Translations under genes and position numbers: made by a program
Origin: Hesseltinella vesiculosa
Taxonomy: Eukaryota > Mucoromycota > Mucoromycetes > Mucorales > Cunninghamellaceae
Assembly (NCBI GenBank): GCA_002104935.1
Contig: MCGT01000002.1
Coordinates: forward strand, 434,001-498,000
Direction: 5' to 3'
Length of the DNA stretch: 64,000 bases
Notes under the pieces: generated by a model
Told to the model about the DNA's origin: nothing
What the model saw: the letters and a program-made list of their open reading frames with translations, nothing else
Databases searched by the model: none
Part shown: positions 12,619 to 22,610 of the stretch, one piece after another
How the letters are laid out: every line of letters begins with the position of its first letter
Position numbering within the stretch: position 1 is the first letter of the stretch

Positions 12619-12935
12619 TTCCTGTGCTCCTTTATTCCAAGTGTGTCTATTTTTTTTTTGTTATCCCAGTCATGTTTTGATATCCTTTTTTTTTTTTTTT
12701 TTTTTTTTTGCGATCCTTGAATACTGTATTTCCAAAAAGAAAGACGCAATTCAAAAAAGCGAAAAGTGTACAGGGGGCTACAAAAGAAGGAATAAACCGA
12801 GTCAGCTTAGAAAGGACGACCAATTAGATATTGCACTCACCAAGTAATGGGATAGCACCAGATAGGTGGAGAAAAGAGTGAGAGGGTGGTGAGTCGTTCG
12901 TCCAAAAAAAGAACACACACACTTACGGGAAAGCC
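12619..12935. other. convergent 3' region
   Basis: 317 bp between the Rrm4-like stop and the Fanzor 1 stop. It contains T9 and T21 tracts (~12652-12710) and no ORF of interest. It probably holds the 3' UTR of the Rrm4-like gene. Confidence 0.5.
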
Positions 12936-15900
12936 CTAAACTTGTACATTTTCATTATGTACAATGGGGGAAGCGGTAGGAGGAGGGTTGTCCATCGGGT
13001 CGGGGTCATTGGGTGCACCTTGGACGTCACCGTCTTGATCGGCTACCTTCTGAGAAAGGACTTGGGGACGGGAGGCACCTTCGATGGCAAGACGCGCAAC
13101 AGACAGGATGTTCCTCGCAGCATTGCAGTCGCGCTGCCACATCTGTCCACAGTGTTGGCACACAGTGACAGAGTGCAGGTTTGATCCAGCAATTTCAATG
13201 GGCTTGCAACCTTGACGGCCACACTTGCTGCACACTTGAGATGTCCACTTTTCGTCCGTGGACAACAACACCAGCCGATCTTCTCGATCTGCTCTTTGGA
13301 GCAGCTTCTTCAAGCGGGCGGCCAGGCCGCTGGGATGGCCTCGAAACGAACGACGACCAAATTTACCATCACCCAAGCAAACCAGGGTTACCTTGCTCTT
13401 TGGTGTTGCAACAAATTCCTGCTTCCTCCATTTTTGTCTATAAAATATATCAGTTATCGTTCAAGGCTGCATTACATCAAAACATACCGAGGAAGGGGTG
13501 GTGGGGTATTCACGCCGGTCAAGACATCAGGTTCATTTGCGAAACTCTGAGGTGCATGTGGGCTTGGAGCAGTTTCGCTACGCCGGCGGGAGGACGAATC
13601 GATCATTGGCTGTAAGGACAGCGGTGAGGTCGAGGCTAAGGCGAGTGCAGTGTCACCCACATCTACAGCAACACTGGGCTCAGAAGACGTGCCAATGATT
13701 GACACCGAAGGATTGTCGGTTTCAATCGGTAAAGAGTCTTGTGACGTGCTGCTACCAGAGGATATGTTGATCGATGGAGCACGGTTGCCAGCAATGGCAA
13801 TGGCAATTGCGATTTGTGAATCTGCAATGCTAGTGGCACTTCCACGGCCCATTTGGAGTGAAGGCTGGGTAGAGATCAATGGCAATGGAGGAGTAACTTG
13901 CTGCAAGGTCGTTGTTGCTCGGGTCCCAGTTTGCATTGGCTCTTGGGGCTGGGGATTATCGATAGAAATTCTGATCGAAGGGGCGTAGCCTTCCGCAATA
14001 GCGATAGCGATAGCGCCATGTGCAGTGGCAATGGCAGTGGCGCGACTTGTTGGGTTGGTGCCCACGCTTGGTTGTGATGTTGCATGCGGTGGAGCGGAGA
14101 GGACAGGTGACAAAGCCAAAGAGGGTGCGGATTCTGACGTAGCAGTAGCATGTGGGCCATCATGCTCATATGCGTCCATATCAACTTGCTCTTCTTGAGG
14201 AGATTGCATTGACACATTTCCTTCTGGCACAGTAAGATCTACCAGTTCACGGTCGTTCTGTCGTCCATACTTGTTACCGCCTGTCAAGAAGATATTGACG
14301 AGTTCCCCATCAGCTTTCTGGCGGCCTCTGTAGTTCAGGAATCGAAGAGGTGGCAGATGTTCAGCGTAAAAAATCTTTCAGCAGCTGAGCTCGTTCCAGG
14401 ACAGCCTTCGTATACAGATCCAACTTTGATAGGTCCATGGTACAGGGGGAGGGGATCGCGCTTTCCAAGGTGTCGATGCCATGCTGAGACTTGAGGTCAC
14501 GGATCCGTTGGTTGGTCCTGTGGAAGCCTGCGTCGTGGAAGTATTCCTTGGAGGAGTAGCGGCGTATTTCGTGCCGGGGGTCAGAGGCCATAGCTCCTTC
14601 ATTGTCGTAGATCGATGTATCGGAACCGTCAACAGCAACGTATACTTGTCCAACACCAGGGTCAACACCCCATACTCTGCACTCAGACAGGTCGTCGGTA
14701 TCGATATCTTCCAAAGTGAGGGGCGCTTCTTGATTAACAGGCTTCAGTTTTTTAAATGTTGCCGAGACTGCGTACCCGTCAGACATCAGAGAGTCTTCGA
14801 ACACCCCTTGGCTAAATAGAAGAATTAAGAATGAGTACCATCTTTCCCTTCCCACCCCTACTTACTTTTTAAACTTTGTCATGTCAAGCAGGTCGAAGTT
14901 CTTGTGAGGAGCGTAAAGAGCTCCAGGCTGGTTTTCATTGCTTGACGATGACTGTGGAAGCAGGTGGTGGAGGCCAAAATGATGCAAAAGGGTCCCCCAT
15001 TGTGGAAGCGTTGATGCGGACATAGCGAAGTCGGAAGCTAGGAACAGGAAGCAAGGCAAACATGCGGCACGGGGGACTGAAGAGGTAGGCGGGCGGCTTG
15101 AAGCAGTCTTGGGCCAATTGCTGCTTTGCAGTTTCCACAGTGTCTTTCACCATAGTACGAGAATTGGCGTCAAAAGCAGGCGGGAGTTTGTTGGCATCAA
15201 AACGGGCCGACTGGCTGTTGATTAACTTTGCAATGGCCGAGACAAGTCGCGTTCGTTTCTGGTGCCCAAGTTTTGCCCAACCAGGTATTTGTGATAATTC
15301 ATGCCGTACCCAACTGAGCGATGCTTCCTTCTGGTTGTTTGCTGGCTGCTCTTCGTCGGCTTTGTTCCACATCTCAAGCGTGCCTAATATCTTTGCCATG
15401 ACGGGTAAAAATAAATGTGGCCATCCAGCATACGTGGCAGTCGTCAGCATAACATTGTTGTCACCATCAGCAATGCCGAGGGCAGGTTGGTCGTCCGGGG
15501 CACTGCCAGCATTGCTACTAACATCAGAGTCAGAAGCAGCTACAGATTGCAAGTTCAAGCCACCAAATCGGGTTGTTGCTGAGACTGACAATGCTGTATC
15601 AAGGGACATCATGTCGTCATCACCGTCTAGATCATCAGACGCCAGCGGTTCAAGCGGGATCCAAGGGGCGGTAGGCGTGTTGTGCGAGGAGGAGGCTGTG
15701 GCAGGTTGGGTGGATGCAGTAGCTTCCCGGCTTGCTTGCTCAAACGTTTGCTTTCGATGGCGCTCTTCGGCCAGCGCTTGCCGTTCTTGTAGATCTTCTT
15801 GAATTTGCCGAATGGCCGGCTCCAGTAGCGCATGGCAGTCATTGATGATCAGGTTAAATTTGCTTTGGACTTTTCCCTTCAAAAGTGAATCCATTGAGGT

Positions 15901-17055
15901 ATAGTCAGGTAATTCGGGTTCGAATTTTGGGTCTTGGGCAATGCGATCATAGAGGTATAAAGCATAAGCGCGGGCCTGTCCACTCTTCAGTTCCTGCTCA
16001 AAAAAAAAAATTAGAACCGCGTTTCTTTTTCTGCCTCCACTATAAAACGTCATTACTGGGACTAAACGCAGAAGCTTTGCTGACATGAAAGTCACAAGAC
16101 ATTGTGACATTCCTTCCACAATATGGTTCTTCCAATCCTTTGCGCATTGCATAGCTGTCGATGAGAGTGCACTGGAAAACGTCACTGGGCGACGGCCAAC
16201 AGGGGACGCGACGGGTGGGCACCATGGCTGGTTTCCAGGTGGACCATACTCTGTACGAAATGTAGCAAATGCCGAGGTCAGATCTGCCCGTAATTCTTGC
16301 GACAAGGTTCTTGTGTTCGTCACAGCTTTTCCCATTACCAGCTGGAAGACAGAGGTGAAGAACACTTGGTCGAACAAGGCAGGTGGGAGGCTATCATTTC
16401 GTCGACGCAACAGTGTCGTCACAAAATGGCGAAGGAACAAGTGTGAGTGGATGACGATGTCTCGGTTGTGAGACGCCAGCGACCTGACGGCAGAGATGAA
16501 CGTAGATGGCACGGTGGAGTCAAGGGCATTATTGGCTGGACGCTTTATGAGATTTGCAAGACCATGCTTCAGAGTGTGGTGGCGCGTGGTCCCGCCAAGC
16601 TTTCTCTTTGTCAACACACGTTTGGTGGACTTGTGCGAGTGGCAGCGGTAGCTGGAGGCTCTGGAATGCGTTTGTGCGGTCCGGCGTCGGATTTCGGCGG
16701 CTGCCAAGGAGGCTTCATCACCTAGCTTTTCCAGTCTATCCACTTCTTTCATACATGTTGGACAGGGTCGTTGGTCGCCAAATTTTGGAAGATGGGCGGA
16801 AAACTCAGCTCTGGCATCTTGCTTGGCTTTCTTTTCGTCAACACTTTGCTTTCGTTTTACAGTGCTTCTTGATCTTCCTGTTCTTTGACGTTTTGATCCT
16901 GAATCTAGACAACCTCATGTGAATCAGATCTTTGCATTGTTTATCTTGATTAGCTTACGTGTTGCGCTTTGCGCTTCGCTTGCTTCTTGACGTTCTAGTC
17001 TTATCCTTCTTTTCCTAAACATTCTTTGTTTAAAGTTGTGCGTTTCAATCGTCAT
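12936..17055 (-). pseudogene. Fanzor-type RuvC nuclease gene, copy 1, frameshifted
   Basis: A minus-strand gene. Exon 1 is 16959-17055, joining in phase to 16904 and a basic, charged N-terminus with RPCPTC. Further introns lie at 15994-16056, ~14812-14868 (phase 2 on both sides) and ~13443-13488. Nuclease signatures in order: QLVMGKAVTNT; LLPVPSFRLRYVRI; GVDPGVGQVYVAVDG (RuvC-I Asp); NIFLTGGNKYG; LVCLGDGKFGRRSF; DEKWTSQVCSKCGRQG; and CQHCGQMWQRDCNAARNI (second CxxC plus RuvC-III Asp). Two lesions interrupt it. The frame changes between 15059 and 14938, best placed near 15015, and one extra base sits in the A6 run at 14368-14373 (T6 in the coding sense). A ~250-residue low-complexity insert rich in AIAIA lies at 13490-14230. 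Fanzors are RNA-guided nucleases of eukaryotic mobile elements. The lesions make this copy a pseudogene unless they are assembly errors. Confidence 0.82.
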
Positions 17056-17754
17056 TTCAAACAAATCTTGGCAGCTTGGGATAAAGGGATGAATGAAAAG
17101 TGAAAAAGAAAATATAAAAAGGAACATCGGAGTGAGAAAAAAGTAAAGCAGCCAGCTACACGCGTACAGCATTGGTAAACAGATGGTTTTTATTCAGTAG
17201 CTATTTTAGTTCAGCAAAGACGCTTTTTCTATATCCTCTTTACGTTCCTTGTTTATATCTTAGTCCTTTCGTTCACTCCTACTGTAAAAGTACTTGTCAC
17301 CTTCCTCTTATTTTCAACTAATTGTTTAATTCTTTTCGTTTGACCCCATGTCTCTTTTTTTAACCTATTGTCTTTTCTAGACCCCAGCGAGTTACTTCTT
17401 GGAGGATCATAGGCTGCTCGTAAAAGCTGCTTCGAGGCCTTGCCGTAATTCTCTGTCACAGTCTTCTTGTTGGCGGTGTCGTTCCCCATCAACAATTGAA
17501 AGACGGAAGCGAATTCTTGCTCCATTGTCATATCAAGGAAGTATGGTTCAGTTCGTCATCGCATACTAAACTTACCCAGCAATTTGTAACTCCGGGAGGC
17601 GACTCAACACCAGACAATGCGACATTAAAAAAAGAAAGGCATCGCATCATGGCACGATTGAATGTCCGCCAAAAAACATGACGTTGAGTTTTTTTTTTTT
17701 TTTCCTGTCCTCTTCTCTTTCGGAAGCCCCCTATTTTTTTTTTTTTTTCTAACC
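17056..17754. other. intergenic region holding a Fanzor relic
   Basis: The gap between Fanzor 1 and the divergent SR gene. Besides the relic at 17253-17531 it holds T14-T16 tracts (~17691-17750) just before the SR gene start, which probably form its 5' leader. Confidence 0.5.
17253..17531 (-). pseudogene. Fanzor relic fragment
   Basis: A 92-residue minus-strand reading frame contains EFASVFQLLMGNDTANKKT followed by a basic, low-complexity tail. The first part matches the Fanzor 1 segment FFTSVFQLVMGKAVTNTRT and the Fanzor 3 segment VMQLVIGKQVTNTNP in the same order. Neither RuvC motifs nor a zinc finger follow. It is read as the remains of a fourth copy, cut down to the middle of the N-terminal half. 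A chance match over such a short stretch cannot be excluded. Confidence 0.55.
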
Positions 17755-19132
17755 ATGCCATCCGATGATCACCTTTCATCGCACCGACTTTATGTTGGTA
17801 AGTGTACTTATTTGGAAACGAATGGGTAGACCAGGATCACCTGCTCTAATCCTTGCCATGACTGGGTATTCCTAGCGACTCAATTCGTTTTATTTTTTTT
17901 TCCTACCAGGGCGACTCAATCCAACCGTGGGTCGACATGAGGTCAAGGATATGTTTTCCAAGTATGGTCGTGTCGTAGATGTCCAGCTCTTTGTAAGTGA
18001 GAATGCGAGAGGATACAAAGAAATGCATAAATACGTTCGATCTCTGTCGAAAACATCGAGATGCTTGCAGACCCAAATGCTCATCCAATCTCTTGCCTTT
18101 GATTAGCCAAACTATGGCTTCGTGGAATTTGACGTAAGTATCCAATGCACAAAGGAAAATGGGATATATGTATGTGGCTTACCGTTTCGTGTCTTATTAT
18201 ATTGCTGTAGCGCTCTCGAGGTAGGCGAAATCGAAGGGCAAGACATTATCAGCTGGGTAGGAGCTGACACTGATTTTTCATTAGATGCAAAGGAAGCTCG
18301 TCGCTTCCTGCACGGTCACAAAATTGCTGGTGAACGCCTTTTGGTTGACTATGCAACCGAACCTGGCCGCAACAAGGAACGTCGAAGCCGCCCTACTACT
18401 GACTCTGAACGATGCTACAACTGTGGCCAAAACGGCCATGTGTAAGTACCAAAAGCCTTCTATTTTATCATTTGCTCTGACCATCCTTTGCTTTTTTTTT
18501 TATTCAGTGCTCGCGAGTGGTAATTTTATAACAGTTACGAGAGAATGGCACGAACCCTGTAGACTGATTTTTTTTTTTTTGCGGTAGCTCAATGCGTCAA
18601 GGCACTGGCGAACGCGCCAAGCTGTATAAGGACAACCGTTGCTTGTAAGTCCTTGGTGGGGGTGGGTGTTTTGCCTTGACCTTGCGGTGTAGTTGGTGTG
18701 TACATGCCTTGACTCTCTCTCTTTTCACTAGTGCTTGCGGCGAGCCAGGCCATCGAATGGCCAACTGTCCTAGGTAAGTCTATGCTCTTCCCTTTGCTCG
18801 TGCTCATTACTTGTTCCCTTCTGATTAGTGGTGGTAGCAAGCGCTCCCGACACCGTTCTCGCTCACCCCGTCGTCGATCCGTGAGCCCTCGTAGCCGTAC
18901 TCGTTCGCCACGTCGCAGCCGCTCTCGTACTTCTCGACGCAGCCGCTCTCGTTCCCCTCAACGTAGCCGTTCGCGTTCTCCCAAGCGTAACCGTTCGCGT
19001 TCTCCCAAGCGTAACCGTTCGCGCTCTCCCAAACGCAGCCGTTCGCGCTCTCCTCGACAATCGCCACGAAATGGAAAGGACCGCTCCATGTCGCGCTCCT
19101 TGTCCCCTCGACGCTCCCGATCACCCGAATGA
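17755..19132 (+). CDS. SR splicing factor with RRM, two CCHC zinc knuckles and RS tail
   Basis: Nine exons: 17755-17797, 17910-17992, 18107-18133, 18211-18220, 18285-18441, 18508-18519, 18588-18644, 18732-18773, 18829-19132. They splice in phase to 244 residues. Order: a short RRM (HRLYVGRLNPTVGRHEV, then NYGFVEFDRSRDAKEARRF), knuckle 1 (CYNCGQNGHVAREC), knuckle 2 (CFACGEPGHRMANC), then an Arg/Ser tail of about 90 residues with repeated RSRSPKRN units. Such proteins bind exonic enhancers and recruit the spliceosome in the nucleus. The RRM plus two-knuckle layout is like plant RS2Z proteins; animal SRSF7 has one knuckle. Exons 4 and 6 are micro-exons of 10 and 12 nt. Both are needed to keep frame and to complete the RRM and the first knuckle. 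Introns that split such short pieces leave room for regulated splicing of its own mRNA. Confidence 0.9.
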
Positions 19133-19831
19133 ATGATTTTATTTTCAAAATAATGCACTTCTGCTTTCATTTGAATGTGGAATGAATCGAATGCATACCT
19201 ACCTGCTTTCATTTGAAATTGGCACGTTTTTTTTCTATCAACCAATTCAAAATAAAAACTTTGATGAACCACTCTCTAAGAAGGATAGGATGGGTCTGGG
19301 CCATTTTCTTTTTTTTTTTTTTTTAACTCGTGGCTAACCCTTCTTATTGGACTGGGAACGTCACACCCAAGGAAAAAAACAGGTCCATAACACATCAATT
19401 GTGCGCCTGCGGAATTGAGGAGAGCTCAAACATCTCGATCGACTACTTTTCAATACCCTCGCACTTCAGAGTCCGTACAGATGATCAACAGGCTTTGTCG
19501 TCTTCGCTAGGCTCTATCACCTTCCCTTCAGACCCATTGAGTCAAGGAGACCGTAGACAAAAACGAGAGGACCTTTTTGATTGGTTCACCGGCCAAAAAG
19601 TAGTTTATTCGCATCTCCATGAAATACCTGGCATCCACCAAATGATGGCGGAAATCCGTTTTTCATTAACAAAGCAAACAGAAAAGCTCATTTATTTTGC
19701 ACTTTGGTTTGGCGACGTAGTTTGGAGGTTTTTGTTTCATCACCGCCGGGGTCGGGAACAGGAAAAATGCCAGACGACGTTCACGTCTTTCTTTTTTTTT
19801 TTTTTCTCGCTTACAAAGCTGACAAAAAACG
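19133..19831. other. intergenic region
   Basis: About 700 bp. A 175-residue open frame crosses it (19330-19857) but lacks an ATG start, ends inside the next gene and runs into a poly(T) tract, so it was not called. T-rich tracts at ~19308-19324 and ~19791-19805 flank it; the second is probably the leader of the gene downstream. Confidence 0.5.
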
Positions 19832-20590
19832 ATGTCCCCAACAGTTTATGCTTTTGACAACACAGACGCATTGTCAGCTGGGCTCAATGCTTTTGTAGAG
19901 AAGGTGTCGCGAGATGCTATTGCTGATCATGGCAAGGTGTCTGTGGCTATCTCTGGTGGCTCGCTACCCAAACTGCTCGCAAAGGATCTCAAGAACAACA
20001 AGAACATCGACTTCAGCAAGTGGCACATGTTCTGGGCTGATGAACGATGTGTTGGCTATGACGATGTCGACTCCAACTATAAAGAAGTCAAGACACAGCT
20101 GCTGGATGCCATTCCCATTCCTGCCAGCCACATCCATCCTATTCAAGAAGCCGCCGCCATTGCAAAGAACACCGAGGCTGCTGCCCAAGACTACCAAAAG
20201 CAGCTCGAAGCCTTCTTCGGTGCCTCTTCTCTGCCCCGTTTCGATCTGATCCTTTTGGGCATGGGCCCCGACGGCCACTGCTGCTCGCTTTTCCCTGGCC
20301 ACCCCTTGCTGCAAGAAACTCACCGCTGGGTAGCGCCCATTAACGATTCCCCAAAACCTCCTCCTGAACGCATTACCCTTACCTTCCCTGTCGTCAACCA
20401 TGCCCGTCTTGTGGCCTTTGTGACTGCCGGCGAAGGCAAGCAAGACATGGTGCAAAAGATCATTGAGCAACCTGAGCTGAACCTGCCTTGCCAGCGAGTC
20501 CAGCCTACCAGCGGTTCAGCCTACTGGTTCATCGATCAGGCTGCCGCCGGTCAGCTCAAGCCCTCCTCCTATGGCCGCTACAAGTTGTGA
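19832..20590 (+). CDS. SOL3: 6-phosphogluconolactonase
   Basis: One uninterrupted exon of 252 residues starting MSPTVYAFDNTDALSAGL. Family signatures are present: VAISGGSLPKLL near residue 38, FWADERCVGYDDVDSNYK near residue 66, and LILLGMGPDGHCCSLFPGH near residue 140, which holds the catalytic His of this sugar isomerase-like fold. It hydrolyses 6-phosphogluconolactone in the oxidative pentose phosphate pathway, in the cytosol. The length matches the eukaryotic enzyme (~250-260). It is one of the few intron-free genes here. The start is the first ATG after a T-rich leader and no upstream exon is needed. Confidence 0.95.
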   Translation: MSPTVYAFDNTDALSAGLNAFVEKVSRDAIADHGKVSVAISGGSLPKLLAKDLKNNKNIDFSKWHMFWADERCVGYDDVDSNYKEVKTQLLDAIPIPASHIHPIQEAAAIAKNTEAAAQDYQKQLEAFFGASSLPRFDLILLGMGPDGHCCSLFPGHPLLQETHRWVAPINDSPKPPPERITLTFPVVNHARLVAFVTAGEGKQDMVQKIIEQPELNLPCQRVQPTSGSAYWFIDQAAAGQLKPSSYGRYKL

Positions 20591-21406
20591 TGGTCCCCCG
20601 AGTTTGTTTGTGATTATTAATATGATTATTAATAAACGCACCCAATTGATTATCAAGTTTATATGGTTGTTTCGTCGCGACCTGATACGCCTATCAACGA
20701 TGGTTTTCTATTTTTTGAGCACGCCTTCCGATCATTGATGGCCAGTCCTGATCAATTACGATGTCCAAGTGTTCATTGCATTGATAGATGGCTGTCCCCC
20801 AGTGTCTCTTTCCAGCAAATCCAATCAGGATTTTTTATTTCTACTACTTTAATTTTACTGTATGACTGGTGCATTTCACAACTATTCCCCTGTTCTTAAA
20901 GGTACATTTTGTATCCAATGGGGTAATATACGCTGAAAGCAATTCTTTTTCAGACTTTCCCATTTCAAATCCATTGGAAAAATCTATTTCACGCATAAGA
21001 GACATGATATTTCCAAAGTATGTAACAATTGTGTATGCCATTGCTTTCCGATGCCAGTAGTATTTGTAAGGAACGAATACTTTTGTATTTATCTTTTCTC
21101 TATTGGCAACACAAATTTTTTCATCGGGAAATATATTAGTTCTAATGGATACCATAAGACAAAGCGACATGTGTTTCATCCCAACATGCAAACTATGTGG
21201 AGAATTTCCAATTGTAGGAAAAAGATGTCATATATGTGATGGCAAAATGGAAAGGAGGGAAATGCCATATTCTATCAAGATTTTCATGATTTAGCAAAAT
21301 GTTCTAACATTCGTGTTACCTTGTAATTCTATCCCTTTAAAAGGAAATTTCCAACCATGATGAAATTTTTCTCGGTGGAAATATTTTCTCATCCGGAATT
21401 TCCATC
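20591..21406. other. AT-rich intergenic region
   Basis: Beyond ~20.84 kb the composition becomes clearly more AT-rich than the flanks, and open frames are short and overlapping. One with a zinc-ribbon pattern is listed separately (21145-21294). The rest looks like degraded coding or non-coding DNA. Confidence 0.45.
21145..21294 (+). CDS. small zinc-ribbon-like ORF in AT-rich patch
   Basis: A 49-residue frame from ATG 21145. It contains CFIPTCKLCGEFPIVGKR then CHICDGK, i.e. C-x2-C-x9-C-x2-C, a zinc-ribbon spacing. The open frame extends upstream without an ATG, so it may be the end of a longer or broken gene. It lies 110 bp before the AT-rich orphan gene and shares its composition. No homologue was recognised. 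Confidence 0.35.
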   Translation: MDTIRQSDMCFIPTCKLCGEFPIVGKRCHICDGKMERREMPYSIKIFMI

Positions 21407-22258
21407 ATGTTTCCTAACGAGATACTTGCTACCATTGCCTTTTATTCGAACAATATCCATGTTGCTATCGCCTTTGGTATACCTCTTACAAGGGAGATGA
21501 TTCTCAAGGAGAAAGGCCCTGGTGTTCTCATGAGGAAACTTCTCTTGGAATGTCCTTCTGAAGTGTATCACCTCAGGAAATGGATACCTCCTGATTGTGC
21601 TCTTGCATATGCAATTCCCAATGTAGAATGGATACAATTGGTAAATGTCATATGGGATGCTGATATGTATTCCAATCAAGCATGTCAACTGGCATTTTAT
21701 ATGGATTTCCAATGGGGTATAATTAACGTTAGACATGATGATAATGTAAATGTAGACAAAGAATATATTCCTGATGAAACGAACAAATATAAATTTGTAA
21801 ATGATGGTGATTGGGAAACGGCAATACAAATGGGATTGACACTTGAGAATGTCGTCATGAACAAATATGTAGAAGCATTGCCACATATGGGATTAACAGA
21901 TGATCAGATCAAGATACACACCTATCTTATGGACCCATTTCCTGAGGACGATTTAGAAGATAGACTTTATGATGAAGATTGGGAAGAAATAATTGGATCT
22001 TCTAGCTACTCGGGATATTATCAAGATCATCCATATGCTGCCTTTCCATCGTACAATCACTCATGGAAAAGGGCAACACAGTTGGAATACGATGCAGAAA
22101 GAAAAGATGATACCGATGTAGTTTATAGAGATAATTTTCATGAAAATCTGTATTATCCCCATCCATCAGACATATGTATCCAAAGTGGAAATATAGAAAA
22201 ATTAGACTTTGGATTATATTTCTGGTGTCGATATGAAGAAGATCCAGCTCTTTTTTAA
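21407..22258 (+). CDS. AT-rich orphan protein, possible F-box-like N-terminus
   Basis: A single intron-free frame of 283 residues beginning MFPNEILATIAFYSNN. The opening (PNEIL-x3-AF) resembles the start of F-box or ankyrin-associated proteins, but the rest is not recognised. The C-terminal half is acidic and aromatic (DPFPEDDLEDRLYDEDWEE; YSGYYQDHPYAAFPSYNHSW). Codon use favours A/T at third positions, unlike the neighbouring core genes, and there is no intron in a region where most genes have several. These traits suggest transfer, for example from an AT-rich DNA virus or another element, but that is inference. It may also be a fast-evolving fungal F-box-like gene. Confidence 0.55.
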   Translation: MFPNEILATIAFYSNNIHVAIAFGIPLTREMILKEKGPGVLMRKLLLECPSEVYHLRKWIPPDCALAYAIPNVEWIQLVNVIWDADMYSNQACQLAFYMDFQWGIINVRHDDNVNVDKEYIPDETNKYKFVNDGDWETAIQMGLTLENVVMNKYVEALPHMGLTDDQIKIHTYLMDPFPEDDLEDRLYDEDWEEIIGSSSYSGYYQDHPYAAFPSYNHSWKRATQLEYDAERKDDTDVVYRDNFHENLYYPHPSDICIQSGNIEKLDFGLYFWCRYEEDPALF

Positions 22259-22370
22259 AAATTATTCTCTCCATAAAAATTATTCTCTCCATCGATCTAT
22301 ATGTTACCTTTTTACTTCCACATTTGATACATGGGACAATGGAATATACAATGGTAATTTCTTGTTTTAA

Positions 22371-22610
22371 AATTATGAAGCGCATTTTTTACGAAAAAAA
22401 AAATATAAAATAAAAAGTGGAAGGTCAGTAAACTAAACACGTGCATACAAAAAAAAAAAAAAAAAAAAAAAAAAAGTTGGTGGATGGTGCAGAAAGGGAC
22501 TAAAGGAGTTCCAAGATCCTTTCGGCGCCAACATTCCTTGCTGTCAACGGCTTCTTTGATGGCTTTCATGTGAGATTTGAGGGTGTCTTATTGTGTAGAA
22601 GGGACTTTTG
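22371..22610 (-). pseudogene. duplicated 3' end of the Puf6 gene
   Basis: About 240 bp closely resemble ~32973-33283, the last codons and 3' flank of Puf6, in the same orientation. Shared text includes GTGGAAGGTCA(G/A)TAAACTAAA, a long A-run followed by GTTGGTGG, GGAGTTCCA(A/G)GATC and TTTCGGCGCCAACATTC. On the minus strand the encoded tail still resembles the Puf6 C-terminus (KAIKEAVDSKE versus KSIKEAASSKN) but its frame is broken. It abuts the tandem array directly at ~22611. Confidence 0.8.

Noticed and set aside
19330..19857. 175-residue open frame between the SR gene and 6-phosphogluconolactonase
   Set aside because: It starts without ATG, crosses a T tract and overlaps the start of the next gene out of frame; composition is not protein-like at its end.
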